The notes beneath the pieces are model-generated. The model was given only the letters and a program-made list of their open reading frames with translations, made no database searches and was not told where the DNA came from. A DNA stretch of 64,000 bases, from positions 62,001-126,000 of the forward strand of contig NZ_BBYK01000054.1 in the NCBI RefSeq assembly GCF_001570365.1, in the 5' to 3' direction. Below, piece by piece: positions 7,878-17,384 of this stretch (its first letter is position 1; every line of letters begins with the position of its first letter). The DNA is from Microtetraspora fusca (lineage in GTDB: Bacteria; Actinomycetota; Actinomycetes; Streptosporangiales; Streptosporangiaceae). The translations under genes and the position numbers were made by a program.

Positions 7878-8796
7878 CACGGAAATCTCCCCCTTCTTCG
7901 CTCGCGCCGAGGTCGCCGCCGACGACGTCGCGGAAGACGTCCTCCAGCGTCGGCGCGGAGTCGTCCCCGCGGCGGTCGCGCAGCGCGGCCTTGAGCCGTT
8001 CCGGCGTGTCGAGCGCCTGGACGCGCCCGGCGTGCATGAGCGCGACGCGGTCGCAGTACTGGTCGGCTTCGTCCATGTAGTGCGTGGTGACCAGCACCGT
8101 CATCCCCGTGGCGGCCCGGATCGCGGTGATGTGCTCCCACACGCCGGTGCGCGCGATGGGATCGAGCCCGATCGTCGGCTCGTCGAGCATCAGCAAGCGC
8201 GGCGCGGTCACCAGGGCCTGGGCGAGTTCGAGCCGGCGGATCATGCCGCCGGAGTAGGTCCCCGCCATCCGGTCGGCGGCGTCGGCGAGGCCGACCGCCT
8301 CCAGCGCGAGCGCGACGCGCTCCGCCCGCTCGCGGCGGCGCACGTCGAACAGCCGGGCGAACAGGGCGACGTTCTCCCGTCCGGTGAGGCTCGCGTCCGC
8401 GGAGAGCTGTTGCGGGACGTACCCGATCATGCGCCGGACCGCCATCCGCTCCTTCGCCGCGTCGTGACCGAAGACCTGCACCGTCCCCGCCGGGACCGGC
8501 AGCAGCGTGGTGAGGCAGCGGATCGCGGTGGTCTTGCCCGCGCCGTTCGGGCCGAGCAGGCCGAAGACCTCGCCGGAGACGACCGTCAGGTCGACCCCGT
8601 CCACGGCCTTCGTCCGGCCGAAGGAGTAGCGCAGCCCGCGGCAGGAGACGGCGTCGGGGGCTACCCCACCGGTCGCCGTAGTTCCGGTCACGGGAGCGGG
8701 TGTCACGGTTCCGGTCGTCACCGGCTCGGGTGTCACGGTTCCGGTCGTCACGGGAGCGGGTGTCACGGGCTCGGGTGTCACGGCGTCGGGTGTCAC
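7837..8796 (-). CDS. ABC transporter ATP-binding protein (DrrA-like)
   Basis: A 319-residue ATPase. It has Walker A GPNGAGKTT near 83, the Q-loop at YVPQQ, an ABC signature read as YSGGMIRRLELAQAL, Walker B LLMLDEPTIGLD, and the H-loop VTTHYMDEAD. The C-terminal region matches the DrrA/daunorubicin-resistance subfamily. The first 45 residues are unusual: a Val-Thr-Pro repeat (VTPEP, VTPAP, VTTGT) encoded by 15- and 30-bp direct repeats. The true domain starts near residue 52. GTG overlaps the marR stop (GTGA). An internal start after the repeats is possible but no good ribosome site was seen there. Confidence 0.9.
   Translation of the reverse strand: MTPDAVTPEPVTPAPVTTGTVTPEPVTTGTVTPAPVTGTTATGGVAPDAVSCRGLRYSFGRTKAVDGVDLTVVSGEVFGLLGPNGAGKTTAIRCLTTLLPVPAGTVQVFGHDAAKERMAVRRMIGYVPQQLSADASLTGRENVALFARLFDVRRRERAERVALALEAVGLADAADRMAGTYSGGMIRRLELAQALVTAPRLLMLDEPTIGLDPIARTGVWEHITAIRAATGMTVLVTTHYMDEADQYCDRVALMHAGRVQALDTPERLKAALRDRRGDDSAPTLEDVFRDVVGGDLGASEEGGDFRDVRRTRRTASRLG
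8690..8796. repeat. 15/30-bp in-frame tandem repeats in the ABC ATPase N-terminus
   Basis: Two copies of a 24-bp unit starting GGGTGTCACGGTTCC occur 30 bp apart (8698-8721 and 8728-8751). Shorter GGGTGTCACGG copies follow toward 8796. The unit length is a multiple of three, so gain or loss keeps the reading frame and only changes the length of the Val-Thr-Pro-rich tail. Confidence 0.85.
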
Positions 8797-9257
8797 GGTC
8801 CCTCCACTTCCTCGTGCAGGCTCTCGGCGAGCCGCCGCAGCGCCGGAAGCGCGGCGGCGAGCGCGGCCCGGTCGCCCTCGCCGAGCCGTACGACGTGCTC
8901 CTGGAGGAGCGCGGCGCGCCGGTCCCGCCAGGCCCGCAGCCGTGTCTCGGCCTCGGGCGTGGCCGACAGCCGGGCGGAGCGGCGGTCGGCCGGGTCGGTC
9001 TCGCGGAGCAGCAGGCCGGCCGCGATGAGCTGGTTGACCAGCGTGGACACCGAGTTCGCGGCGAGACAGAGCTCCCTGGCCGCCGCCGACACCCCGATTC
9101 CGGGGTTGTCCGTCGCCAGACGCAGCAGTTCCACCTGCGCGCCGCGCAGCGGCGGCGCGGCCAGCCCGGAGCGCAGCCGTCGCCGGACCAGCCGCTGAAT
9201 GCCCGACAGGACGTCGGCGAGCGACACTGAAAGGAGCGAGCGGTCCGATTCGCTCAT
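8793..9257 (-). CDS. MarR family transcriptional regulator
   Basis: A 154-residue winged-helix regulator. The helix-turn-helix spans about residues 55-80 (GVSAAARELCLAANSVSTLV), and the wing ends in RETDPADRRSARLSATPE, the typical MarR D.R......T signature. It is the first gene of a three-gene unit with the ABC exporter (GTGA overlap), so it likely represses the exporter until a ligand binds. An imperfect palindrome lies just upstream of its start. The ligand is unknown. Confidence 0.88.
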   Translation of the reverse strand: MSESDRSLLSVSLADVLSGIQRLVRRRLRSGLAAPPLRGAQVELLRLATDNPGIGVSAAARELCLAANSVSTLVNQLIAAGLLLRETDPADRRSARLSATPEAETRLRAWRDRRAALLQEHVVRLGEGDRAALAAALPALRRLAESLHEEVEGP

Positions 9258-9265
9258 ATAAGGGA

Positions 9266-9282
9266 CGTTAGCTCTGCTTACG
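9266..9282. promoter_or_regulatory. Candidate MarR operator
   Basis: An imperfect inverted repeat CGTTAGC-TCT-GCTTACG (6 of 7 positions pair) ends 9 bp upstream of the marR start, a typical place for an autoregulatory operator. Only the symmetry and position support it. Confidence 0.45.
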
Positions 9283-9520
9283 AGGTATTTCTAGGCATCT
9301 AGCCCCACGGAACGGCAAAGACCTGGGAGAACACGGGGACGGCTCCGCCGCTCCGGGGATATGTCAGTGAGCACGGCGCACGAGGAGCCGGGGTGTCGGC
9401 TGTCCGGGCACGGCCGCTCGGGTCGCCGCACTCCGGCGCCGCGGCCGGTCGTCTCGGCCCCGGGACGCGATCGGCCGGGCATGGTTCTTCGCCCTCTGGG
9501 AGAACAGTGCAGCAGGGACT

Positions 9521-9546
9521 ATCATCTGATGGAATCATCGGATGAT
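9521..9546. promoter_or_regulatory. Tandem 13-bp palindromic elements before aceE
   Basis: Two directly adjacent copies of ATCATC-K-GATGxx occur. The second (9534-9546) is a perfect palindrome ATCATC-G-GATGAT and the first (9521-9533) shares nine or more positions. They end 32 bp upstream of the aceE ATG, a place where a repressor could block transcription. The cognate regulator is not known. Confidence 0.55.
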
Positions 9547-9578
9547 TGGCATTTCCCCAGGAAGTAAAGGCGGTGGCC

Positions 9579-12113
9579 ATGGCACTGTGGGACCAGATCC
9601 CCGACGCCGACCCGGAGGAGACGGCCGAATGGCGCGAGTCCCTGGAGGCGCTCGTACGGGAGGCGGGCCCCGACCGGGCCCGCTATCTGATGGGGCGGCT
9701 GCTCGACACGATCGGAGCGCCGACGGTCCCCTACCTGAACACCGTTCCCACCGCTGAGGAGCCCCCGTATCCGGGCGACCTGGCGATCGAGGAGCGGATC
9801 GCGGCCTACGACCGCTGGAACGCCGCCGCCATGGTGACGAGGGGCAGCAAGCTCGGCCTCGGCGGCCACATCTCCACCTACGCCTCGGCGGCATGGCTGT
9901 ACGAGGTGGGCTTCAACCACTTCTTCCACGGCACCGAGGACCAGGTCTACTTCCAGGGCCACGCCTCGCCGGGCATCTACGCCCGCGCGTTCCTGGAGGG
10001 GCGGCTGACCGAGGCCCAGCTCGACCGGTTCCGCCGGGAGGCCGGCGGGGGAGGGCTCCCGTCCTATCCGCATCCCCGGGCGATGCCGGACTTCTGGCAG
10101 TTCCCCACCGTCTCCATGGGGCTCGGCCCGCTGAACGCGATCTACCAGGCCAGGTTCAACCGCTACCTCGCCGCCAGGGGGATCAAAGACACCTCGCGCG
10201 GCCACGTGTGGGCCTTCCTCGGTGACGGCGAGATGGACGAGCCCGAGGCGACCGCCGCGCTCACCCTGGCCGCCAGGGAGAAGCTCGACAACCTCACCTT
10301 CGTGATCAACTGCAACCTGCAGCGGCTCGACGGGCCGGTACGCGGCAACACCCGCGTCGTACGCGAGCTGGAGAACGTCTTCCGCGGCGCGGGCTGGAAC
10401 GTCGTCAAGGCGCTCTGGGGCACGGAATGGGACGGCCTGCTCGGCCGCGACGTCGGCGGGCTGCTCGCCGCCCGCCTGGGCGAGGTGCCCGACGGGCAGT
10501 TCCAGACCTACGCCGCCTCCAGCGGCGCCTACATCCGCGAGCACCTGTTCCGCGGGCTGGAGGACCTGGCCGCGCCGTACGGCGACGAGGAGCTCGAACG
10601 CATCGTCGGCGGCTCGCGGGCCGGACACGAGCCGCGCAAGATCCACGCCGCCTACCGCGCGGCCCTGGACCACCACGACGGGCCCACGGTCATCCTGGTG
10701 CAGACCGTCAAGGGGTGGACGCTCGGCTCGGGCTTCGAGTCGCGCAACGCCAACCACCAGATGAAGAAGCTCACGCAGGACGAGTTCCGCGCCATGCGCG
10801 ACCGCCTCGACCTGCCCGTTCCCGACTCGGCGCTGGACGGGGAGCTGCCGCCGTACCTGCGGCCCGGCCCGGAGGAGCTCCGCTACCTCGCCGAGCGGCG
10901 GAACGCGCTGGGCGGCCCTGTGCCCCGGCGCTCCAGCGTGTACACCCCGGTGCCGCCCGCGCCGGACCGGCCGTTCGAGGCGCTGGCCAAGGGCGGTGCC
11001 ACCGTCGCCACCACGATGGCCTTCGTCCGCCTGGTCAAGGACCTGATGAAGGTGCCCGGCACCGGCGCGCGCTGGGTGCCCATCGTCCCGGACGAGGCCC
11101 GCACGTTCGGCATGGAGTCGCTCTTCCCCACCGCGGGGATCTACTCCCCGCTCGGACAGAGGTACGACGCGGTCGACCGGGAGCTGCTCCTGTCGTACAA
11201 GGAGTCGGCCTCCGGGCAGATCCTTAACGAGGGCATCACCGAGGCGGGCTGCATGGCCAGCTTCACCGCCGCCTCCACCAGCTACGCCACCCACGGCGAG
11301 CCGATGATCCCGTTCTACATCTTCTACTCGATGTTCGGCTGGCAGCGTACGGCCGACCAGATGTGGGCGCTCGCCGACCAGATGGGGCGCGGATTCCTGA
11401 TCGGCGCGACCGCGGGCCGCACCACCATGACGGGGGAGGGTCTGCAGCACGCCGACGGCCACTCGCAGCTCCTCGCCTCGGCCAACCCCGCGTGCCTCAG
11501 CTACGACCCCGCGTTCGCGTACGAGGTCGGGGTGATCGTCCGGGACGGTCTGCGCCGGATGTACGGCGAGGCGGCGGAGGACGTCTTCTACTACCTCACC
11601 GTCTACAACGAGCCGTCGCCCCAGCCGGCGATGCCCGAGGGCGTCGAGGAGGGCATCGTGCGCGGCATCTACCGCTACTCCTCCGGAGGCGGTCAGGCGC
11701 AGATCCTCGCCAGCGGCACCGCGATGCACTGGGCCCTGGAGGCGCAGCGGCTGCTCGCCGACGACTGGGGCGTGGGCGCCGACGTCTGGTCGGTCACCTC
11801 GTGGAGCGAGCTGCGCCGCGAGGCGATGGCCGCGGAGCACGAGCGCGTGCCGTACGTCACCGCGGCCCTGGGCGGGGCGGACGGGCCGGTCGTCGCGGTG
11901 AGCGACTGGATGCGGGCGGTCCCCGACCAGATCAGGCCGTGGGTCGAGCAGGAGTGGGTGTCGCTGGGCACCGACGGCTTCGGCCTGTCCGACACCAGGG
12001 AGGCGGCCCGCCGCCACTTCGGCGTGGACGCGCGGGCGATCACGGTGGCGGTGCTGCGGGCGCTCAAGCCCGAGCTCGCCGAGCAGGCCGCCCAGCAGTA
12101 CGCGTCCGCCTGA
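9579..12113 (+). CDS. aceE: Pyruvate dehydrogenase E1 component, homodimeric type
   Basis: An 844-residue thiamine-diphosphate enzyme that decarboxylates pyruvate and hands the acetyl group to the lipoyl E2 of the pyruvate dehydrogenase complex. The ThDP motif [10 protein letters not shown]...INCN is visible near 205-245, and [16 protein letters not shown] and [17 protein letters not shown] are signature stretches of AceE. Length fits the homodimeric AceE family rather than the split alpha/beta E1. ATG 9579 was preferred because AAAGG lies 8 nt upstream. A TTG further upstream would give 11 extra residues that overlap the operator repeats. The gene stands alone and ends in a bidirectional terminator. 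Confidence 0.95.
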   Translation: MALWDQIPDADPEETAEWRESLEALVREAGPDRARYLMGRLLDTIGAPTVPYLNTVPTAEEPPYPGDLAIEERIAAYDRWNAAAMVTRGSKLGLGGHISTYASAAWLYEVGFNHFFHGTEDQVYFQGHASPGIYARAFLEGRLTEAQLDRFRREAGGGGLPSYPHPRAMPDFWQFPTVSMGLGPLNAIYQARFNRYLAARGIKDTSRGHVWAFLGDGEMDEPEATAALTLAAREKLDNLTFVINCNLQRLDGPVRGNTRVVRELENVFRGAGWNVVKALWGTEWDGLLGRDVGGLLAARLGEVPDGQFQTYAASSGAYIREHLFRGLEDLAAPYGDEELERIVGGSRAGHEPRKIHAAYRAALDHHDGPTVILVQTVKGWTLGSGFESRNANHQMKKLTQDEFRAMRDRLDLPVPDSALDGELPPYLRPGPEELRYLAERRNALGGPVPRRSSVYTPVPPAPDRPFEALAKGGATVATTMAFVRLVKDLMKVPGTGARWVPIVPDEARTFGMESLFPTAGIYSPLGQRYDAVDRELLLSYKESASGQILNEGITEAGCMASFTAASTSYATHGEPMIPFYIFYSMFGWQRTADQMWALADQMGRGFLIGATAGRTTMTGEGLQHADGHSQLLASANPACLSYDPAFAYEVGVIVRDGLRRMYGEAAEDVFYYLTVYNEPSPQPAMPEGVEEGIVRGIYRYSSGGGQAQILASGTAMHWALEAQRLLADDWGVGADVWSVTSWSELRREAMAAEHERVPYVTAALGGADGPVVAVSDWMRAVPDQIRPWVEQEWVSLGTDGFGLSDTREAARRHFGVDARAITVAVLRALKPELAEQAAQQYASA

Positions 12114-12134
12114 ACGGAGGCTCTCCCGGCTCGC

Positions 12135-12158
12135 GGCAGTAGCCGCCCGGCTACTGCC
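12135..12158. terminator. Bidirectional terminator between aceE and tetR
   Basis: A perfect 10-bp stem (GGCAGTAGCC/GGCTACTGCC) with a GCCC tetraloop sits between the converging genes and includes the tetR stop codon. It can serve both strands. Confidence 0.75.
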
Positions 12159-12837
12159 TCGAGCCGAGGTGCGCCCGGATGGCGTCCATGACGTCGTCCG
12201 GGGAGGCCGAGCGTGGGAAGGCCGCCACGACCACCTGGTCCTCGCCCTCGCGCGGCCCCTCCATGTTCTCCAGGTGCCGGAACGTCCTGATGACGTACTG
12301 CAGGGCGTGGTCGAGCGGTTCGAAGGGGTCGTAGGAGCCGCCCGCCCGCAGCCAGCCGCGCAGCACCTGGTTGTGGGCCGCCACGACGGACGAGGCCATC
12401 AGCTCGGCGCGCAGCGGGGCGTCGGGCGTCCCGGCCAGCCAGTCGCCCACGTACTCACGGAACAGCCGCTGGTAGCGTGCGACGCTGGCGATCTCGCGGT
12501 GCCGCAGCGCGGGTACCCGGCCGACCAGGCGGTAACGCCGTAGCGACACCTCCGCGTCCTCGACGTAGTGCGCGAGGACGATGCGGACGGCGTCGCAGAT
12601 CGCCACGATCGCGGTGCCGGCCGTGGAGGCCCTCAGCCGGGCCTCGACCTTCGCCAGCAGCGCGTCGTGGTCAGGGAAGATCACCTCTTCCTTCGACCGG
12701 TAGTACCGGAAGAAGGTGCTGCGGCTCACGCCGGCACGGGCCGCGATGTCGTCCACGGTGGTCTCGTCGTAGCCGCGCTCGTTGAAGAGCCCGATCGCCG
12801 CGTCGGTGAGGCGCTGGCTGGTGGGCGATCGTGGCAT
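12151..12837 (-). CDS. TetR family regulator divergent from the acyl-CoA carboxylase operon
   Basis: A 228-residue TetR protein. The N-terminal HTH (about 8-55) contains RGYDETTVDDIAARAGVSRS followed by TFFRYYRSKEEV, the canonical TetR signature. The ligand domain shows no recognisable motif. The ATG was chosen for its SD (AGGGAG about 9 nt upstream). An earlier ATG would run into the pccB start region. It is divergent from pccB with a long inverted repeat between them, so control of the carboxylase operon is the likely role, possibly through an acyl-CoA or fatty-acid ligand. That last point is inference. Confidence 0.88.
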   Translation of the reverse strand: MPRSPTSQRLTDAAIGLFNERGYDETTVDDIAARAGVSRSTFFRYYRSKEEVIFPDHDALLAKVEARLRASTAGTAIVAICDAVRIVLAHYVEDAEVSLRRYRLVGRVPALRHREIASVARYQRLFREYVGDWLAGTPDAPLRAELMASSVVAAHNQVLRGWLRAGGSYDPFEPLDHALQYVIRTFRHLENMEGPREGEDQVVVAAFPRSASPDDVMDAIRAHLGSRQ

Positions 12838-12877
12838 CGGCCCATTCTCCCTAAATAGCGAACCTTGTCGAATGCTG

Positions 12878-12913
12878 TGAGACTCAGTATCGTACGCTTG
12901 GAACTCAGTCTCA
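12878..12913. promoter_or_regulatory. Inverted repeat between tetR and pccB, candidate operator
   Basis: Arms TGAGACTCAGT (12878-12888) and ACTCAGTCTCA (12903-12913) pair at 10 of 11 positions across a 14-nt spacer. The element lies between the divergent tetR and pccB starts and ends 16 bp before the pccB ATG, as expected for a TetR-type operator controlling both genes. Confidence 0.6.
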
Positions 12914-12929
12914 AGAGGTGTGGTGATCA

Positions 12930-14498
12930 ATGGATCTGCACAGTACGGCGGGCAAGCTCGCCCATCTCGAAGACCGGCGCGACGAGGCCGTACGGGTCGG
13001 ATCCACCGGTCGCGCGGCCGAGAAGCGGCGTGCCGAGGGCAAGATCAGCGCCAGGGAGCGGATCGAGCGGCTGCTCGACGAGGGCTCCTTCGTCGAGTTG
13101 GACGCGCTCGCCAAGCACCGCAGCACCGCCTTCGGGCTGGAGCGCAACCGCGTCCCCGGCGACGGCGTCATCACCGGATACGGCACGATCGACGGCCGGA
13201 ACGTCTGCGTCTTCGCGCAGGACTTCACCTTCCTCGGCGGTAGCCTCGGAGAGGTGTACGGCGAGAAGATCTGCAAGGTCATGGACCTCGCCGTGAAGAC
13301 CGGATCACCGATCATCGGCATCAACGAGGGCGCGGGGGCGCGCATCCAGGAGGGCGTCGTCTCCCTCGGCCTGTACGGAGAGATCTTCCGGCGCAACGTC
13401 CACGCCTCCGGCGTGATCCCCCAGATCTCCCTGATCATGGGCGCCTGCGCGGGCGGCCACGTGTACTCGCCCGCGCTGACCGACTTCACCGTCATGGTCG
13501 ACCAGACCTCGCACATGTTCGTCACCGGCCCCGAGGTCATCAAGACCGTCACCGGCGAGGACGTCACCTTCGAGGAGCTCGGCGGCGGCCTCACCCACAA
13601 CACCAAGAGCGGCAACGCCCACTACCTCGCCCACGACGAGGACGACGCGCTCGAATACGTGAAGGCGCTGTTGTCCTACCTCCCCCAGAACAACCTCGAC
13701 GACCCCCCGGTCTTCGACGAGGAGGCCGATCTCGAGGTCAACGACGTCGACCTCGCGCTCGACACGCTGGTGCCCGACTCGGCGAACCAGCCGTACGACA
13801 TGCGGACCGTCATCGAGTCCCTCCTCGACGACGGCGACTTCCTCGAGGTGCAGGCGCTGTTCGCGCCCAACATCATCATCGGCTTCGGGCGGGTGGAGGG
13901 CCGGCCGGTCGGCGTGGTCGCCAACCAGCCCATGCAGTTCGCCGGCACCCTCGACATCAACGCCTCGGAGAAGGCCGCGCGCTTCGTGCGGACCTGCGAC
14001 GCGTTCAACATCCCCGTGCTCACGCTCGTCGACGTCCCCGGCTTCCTGCCCGGCACCGACCAGGAGTGGAACGGCATCATCCGCCGCGGCGCCAAGCTCC
14101 TCTACGCGTACGCCGAGGCCACCGTCCCGCTGATCACCGTGATCACCCGCAAGGCGTACGGCGGCGCCTACGACGTGATGGGGTCCAAGCACCTCGGCGC
14201 CGACCTCAACCTCGCCTGGCCGACCGCGCAGATCGCCGTGATGGGCGCCCAGGGCGCGGTCAACATCCTCTACCGCAAGGAACTCGCCGGGGCCGACGAT
14301 CCCGAGGCGCTGCGTGCCAAACTGGTCACGGAGTACGAGGACACCCTGGCCAACCCCTACCAGGCGGCCGAGCGTGGCTACGTCGACGCGGTGATCGCCC
14401 CTCGCGAGACCCGGAGGGAGATCGTCCGCTCGCTGCGGCTGCTGCGCGGCAAGCGGGAGGGGCTGCCGCCCAAGAAGCACGGGAACATCCCGCTGTGA
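12930..14498 (+). CDS. pccB: Acyl-CoA (propionyl-type) carboxylase beta subunit
   Basis: A 522-residue carboxyltransferase that moves CO2 from carboxybiotin to an acyl-CoA. It shows the two crotonase-like halves. The first oxyanion region is [13 protein letters not shown] near 130, and the second is VDVPGFLPG with [12 protein letters not shown] near 410-420. The Asp in GGAYDVMGS (residue 415) corresponds, by comparison from memory, to the Asp that favours propionyl-CoA in Streptomyces PccB, where AccB has Ile. The C-terminus [10 protein letters not shown] is the standard family end. SD AGAGGTG precedes the ATG. It overlaps accE by GTGA, forming pccB-accE-accA. It supplies methylmalonyl-CoA or malonyl-CoA. 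Confidence 0.94.
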   Translation: MDLHSTAGKLAHLEDRRDEAVRVGSTGRAAEKRRAEGKISARERIERLLDEGSFVELDALAKHRSTAFGLERNRVPGDGVITGYGTIDGRNVCVFAQDFTFLGGSLGEVYGEKICKVMDLAVKTGSPIIGINEGAGARIQEGVVSLGLYGEIFRRNVHASGVIPQISLIMGACAGGHVYSPALTDFTVMVDQTSHMFVTGPEVIKTVTGEDVTFEELGGGLTHNTKSGNAHYLAHDEDDALEYVKALLSYLPQNNLDDPPVFDEEADLEVNDVDLALDTLVPDSANQPYDMRTVIESLLDDGDFLEVQALFAPNIIIGFGRVEGRPVGVVANQPMQFAGTLDINASEKAARFVRTCDAFNIPVLTLVDVPGFLPGTDQEWNGIIRRGAKLLYAYAEATVPLITVITRKAYGGAYDVMGSKHLGADLNLAWPTAQIAVMGAQGAVNILYRKELAGADDPEALRAKLVTEYEDTLANPYQAAERGYVDAVIAPRETRREIVRSLRLLRGKREGLPPKKHGNIPL

Positions 14499-14707
14499 GC
14501 GAGCTGCGCGTGATCAAGGGCGAGCCCTCCGCGGAGGAGCTCGCCGCGCTGGTCATGGCGGTCGCCGCGCGTACGGCGACCGCCCCGGCCCCCGTGCCCG
14601 CGCCGCCACGTCGCTGGGCCGCCCGTCACCACATGATGCGCCGACCCCTCGTCGCCGGTCCCGGAGCCTGGCGCGACTCGAGCTGGAAGCTTGGAGGACT
14701 TCAGTGA
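14495..14707 (+). CDS. accE: Acyl-CoA carboxylase epsilon subunit
   Basis: A 70-residue small protein. It starts GTG overlapping the pccB stop (GTGA) and stops overlapping the accA start (GTGA), which is strong evidence for translation. The sequence starts [19 protein letters not shown], the hallmark of the AccE/PccE epsilon subunit. A Pro-Ala linker follows, and the end is W...ARHHMMRRP...GAWRDSSWK, also typical. In Streptomyces and mycobacteria this subunit stabilises the alpha-beta carboxylase complex and raises its activity. Confidence 0.92.
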   Translation: MSELRVIKGEPSAEELAALVMAVAARTATAPAPVPAPPRRWAARHHMMRRPLVAGPGAWRDSSWKLGGLQ

Positions 14708-16485
14708 GCAACTCTCCCGTCCTGCGCAAGGTGCTCGTCGCCAACCGCGGCGAGATCGCCGTGCGCGTCGTCCGCGCCTGCAAGGACGCCGGAATCGGCA
14801 GCGTGGCGATCTACGCCGACCAGGACCGCGACGCCCTGTTCGTGCGGATGGCGGACGAGGCGTACGCGCTCGGCGGGGCCAGCCCGGCGGAGACCTACCT
14901 CGACATCGAGAAGATCCTCGACGTGGCCCGCCGCACCGGCGCCGACGGCGTCCACCCCGGGTACGGCTTCCTCGCCGAGAACTCCGCCTTCGCCCAGGCC
15001 GTCATCGACGCCGGCCTCGTCTGGATCGGCCCCCCGCCCTCCGCGATCGACGCCCTCGGCGACAAGGTGCAGGCCCGGCACATCGCGCAGAAGGTGGGCG
15101 CGCCGCTGGTCGCCGGCACCAGCGACCCCGTGTCCGGCGCCGACGAGGTCGTCGCGTTCGCCCGCGAACACGGCCTGCCCATCGCCATCAAGGCCGCGTA
15201 CGGCGGCGGCGGGCGCGGGCTGAAGGTCGCCCGCAACCTGGAGGAGATCCCCGAGCTCTACGAGTCGGCCGTCCGCGAGGCGGTCACCGCGTTCGGGCGC
15301 GGAGAGTGCTTCGTCGAGCGGTACCTGGACCGTCCCCGCCACGTGGAGACCCAGTGCCTGGCCGACCGGCACGGCAACGTCGTCGTGGTCAGCACCCGCG
15401 ACTGCTCGCTGCAGCGCCGCCACCAGAAGCTCGTCGAGGAGGCCCCGGCCCCCTTCCTCTCGCGCAAGCAGATCGCCACGCTGTACGAGTCGTCCAAGGC
15501 GATCCTCCGCGAGGCGGGCTACGTCGGCGCCGGGACCTGCGAGTTCCTCGTCGGCCAGGACGGCACGATCTCGTTCCTCGAGGTCAACACGCGGCTCCAG
15601 GTCGAGCACCCGGTCAGCGAAGAGGTCACCGGCATCGACCTGGTCCGGGAGATGTTCCGGATCGCCTGCGGCGAGGAGATCGGCTACAAGGACCCCAAGG
15701 TCCGCGGGCACTCGATCGAGTTCCGGATCAACGCCGAGGACGCGGGCCGCGGCTTCCTGCCCGCGCCCGGCACGATCACCCGTTGGCACGCCCCCTCCGG
15801 CCCCGGTGTGCGGCTCGACGCCGGGTACGACCAGGGCGAGACGGTCCCCGGCTCCTTCGACTCGCTGGTCGCGAAGCTCATCGTCACCGGGCGCGACCGC
15901 ACCCAGGCGCTGGAGCGCTCGCGCCGCGCGCTGGCCGAGTTCGTCGTCGAGGGCATGCCGACCGTGCTGCCCTTCCACCGCGTGGTGGTCGACGATCCCG
16001 CGTTCATCGGCGACAGCAAGCGGTTCGACGTCCACACCCGCTGGATCGAGACCGAGTTCGACAACACGATCGCCCCGTACGCCGGTGAGACGGCGACCGC
16101 CGAGCCCGGCGCCGTCGAGCGCATCACGGTCGAGGTCGGCGGCAAGCGCCTGGAGGTCGTCCTGCCCGCCGGGCTGGGAGCGACCGGGGCGGTTTCGTCG
16201 GCCAAGCCGAACGGCGGACGGCAGAAGCGCGCCGGCGGCTCCCGCAAGGCCGGCGGCGGCGCGGCGAGCGGCGACGCGCTCACCTCGCCCATGCAGGGCA
16301 CGATCGTCAAGGTCGCGGTCGAGGACGGCGCCGTCGTCGCCGAGGGCGACGTGATCGTGGTGCTCGAGGCGATGAAGATGGAACAGCCGCTCACCGCGCA
16401 CAAGGCGGGCACCGTGACCGGGCTCTCCGCCCAGGTCGGGGCGGGTGTCACCGCCGGGTCCACGATCTGCGAGATCAAGGACTGA
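14704..16485 (+). CDS. accA: Acetyl/propionyl-CoA carboxylase alpha subunit (biotin carboxylase-BCCP)
   Basis: A 593-residue fused biotin carboxylase and biotin carboxyl carrier protein. Residues 8-120 form the N-domain ([13 protein letters not shown] start). The ATP-grasp domain carries the glycine-rich loop [12 protein letters not shown] near 165 and the [14 protein letters not shown] motif near 300. The C-terminal BCCP has the biotinylation motif EAMKM near 560. A Gly/Ala/Lys-rich linker lies around 505-530. GGAGGA precedes the GTG that overlaps the accE stop. It makes carboxybiotin for PccB, and in actinomycetes one alpha chain often serves several beta subunits. Confidence 0.95.
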   Translation: MSNSPVLRKVLVANRGEIAVRVVRACKDAGIGSVAIYADQDRDALFVRMADEAYALGGASPAETYLDIEKILDVARRTGADGVHPGYGFLAENSAFAQAVIDAGLVWIGPPPSAIDALGDKVQARHIAQKVGAPLVAGTSDPVSGADEVVAFAREHGLPIAIKAAYGGGGRGLKVARNLEEIPELYESAVREAVTAFGRGECFVERYLDRPRHVETQCLADRHGNVVVVSTRDCSLQRRHQKLVEEAPAPFLSRKQIATLYESSKAILREAGYVGAGTCEFLVGQDGTISFLEVNTRLQVEHPVSEEVTGIDLVREMFRIACGEEIGYKDPKVRGHSIEFRINAEDAGRGFLPAPGTITRWHAPSGPGVRLDAGYDQGETVPGSFDSLVAKLIVTGRDRTQALERSRRALAEFVVEGMPTVLPFHRVVVDDPAFIGDSKRFDVHTRWIETEFDNTIAPYAGETATAEPGAVERITVEVGGKRLEVVLPAGLGATGAVSSAKPNGGRQKRAGGSRKAGGGAASGDALTSPMQGTIVKVAVEDGAVVAEGDVIVVLEAMKMEQPLTAHKAGTVTGLSAQVGAGVTAGSTICEIKD

Positions 16486-16514
16486 CGTCGGAGCCGGGTC
16501 GCGCCCCCCGGCGT

Positions 16515-16539
16515 GCCGGACGGCCGGTCGCCGTCCGGC
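16515..16539. terminator. Hairpin after accA
   Basis: A perfect 10-bp GC stem (GCCGGACGGC/GCCGTCCGGC) with a CGGTC loop begins 29 bp after the accA stop. No U-tract follows, as is usual in this group. Confidence 0.6.
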
Positions 16540-16611
16540 CCGCCGGGGGAGTGACCGCCGGGCGGTGCCCCGATGCCGTTCTTGTGCGGTCGGCGTGTCA
16601 CCTGCCGCGGG

Positions 16612-16989
16612 TCAGGTCGTGCCGTTCTCCGGCGGACGGGCGACCTCCGATGGCGTCGCCGCAGGTCGTGGGTGGCCGGTCGAGCCGCGCGCGTGAACGC
16701 GCCGGACGACGCGGGCCAGCAACCACGTCTGGAGGGCGACGAGCAGGAGTCCCAGGAGGGTGCCCGTCAGCATCGCCTCCCCGAAGCCCGCCGACCCGCC
16801 GCAGTCCAGCACGCCGCCCCGTCCGTACGCGGAGCAGACGAGCACGCGTGTCGTCACCGTGCCGAGCACCCAGTCGACGACCGCGAGCGGCAGCAGGCAG
16901 ACGAAACCGATGAGCGCGACGACACGCGCGACCTCCTCTGGAGTGGTCCCTTCGCGGACCGGGACCGGTTCCGTCCGCCGCCCCGTCAT
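16612..16989 (-). CDS. Small two-helix membrane protein, unknown function
   Basis: A 125-residue protein with a short charged N-terminus and two predicted helices (about 22-45 and 68-93). Between them is an outside loop with two cysteines (LVCSAYGRGGVLDCGG) that could form a disulfide. A hydrophilic Pro-rich tail follows. I do not recognise the family. The ATG was selected for GAGG about 11 nt upstream. Longer N-terminal versions lack a good ribosome site. It stands alone between accA and the arsR-type regulator. Confidence 0.6.
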   Translation of the reverse strand: MTGRRTEPVPVREGTTPEEVARVVALIGFVCLLPLAVVDWVLGTVTTRVLVCSAYGRGGVLDCGGSAGFGEAMLTGTLLGLLLVALQTWLLARVVRRVHARGSTGHPRPAATPSEVARPPENGTT

Positions 16990-17384
16990 CGCCGCCGTCC
17001 CTCGCCCGCCGTGGCCGGCGTCTGAGAGGGGCGGATCCCCGGCCGACCTGCCATGCGCCCTCCTGGTGCCGCTCACGGCCCAGCCAAGCACGCGGATGTG
17101 AGAGGGGGAACGAGGAACCGTGCAGACTCAGCGCTGTTCGGGTGGGGGTCCGGCGCTGCCCCTGCGGCGGCTCTCCGGCTTCGCGCGGTCGCCGCGATGG
17201 ACGACCGAGCGCGTGATGGACTTGAAGAAGTTTTCAATTGGCTATCATGGCGTGTGACGAATTCTCGTTGTCAGCCGGTTCCGCATCAGGGAACGGAGAC
17301 GTGCATGTGTGACGTCGACGGGCCGCGCGCACCTCGACGAGCAGCCCCTCCAGCGGGGGCGGACGGCCGCAGGGGGAGGTGCTG
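16990..17384. other. Intergenic region before the ArsR regulator
   Basis: This 395-bp stretch has no convincing gene. Its middle is GC-rich without structure. Around 17221-17265 there is an unusually AT-rich patch (TTGAAGAAG followed by TTTTCAATTGGCTATCAT) that probably holds the promoter and operator of the ArsR gene, with a palindromic CAATTG at its core. Confidence 0.5.

Larger units (their letters stand above)
9258..9578. other. Divergent intergenic region between marR and aceE
   Basis: This 321-bp stretch has no convincing gene. It holds the candidate MarR operator at its left end and a tandem 13-bp element at 9521-9546 before aceE. The middle part (9300-9500) shows no clear structure. 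Confidence 0.6.

Noticed and set aside
8690-8796. CRISPR-like repeats
   Set aside because: The units are 15/30 bp, lie in frame inside a coding region and have no unique spacers.
9612-12017. Long minus-strand open frame opposite aceE
   Set aside because: Antisense to a well-supported enzyme gene and rich in His/Arg/Gly without any family motif.
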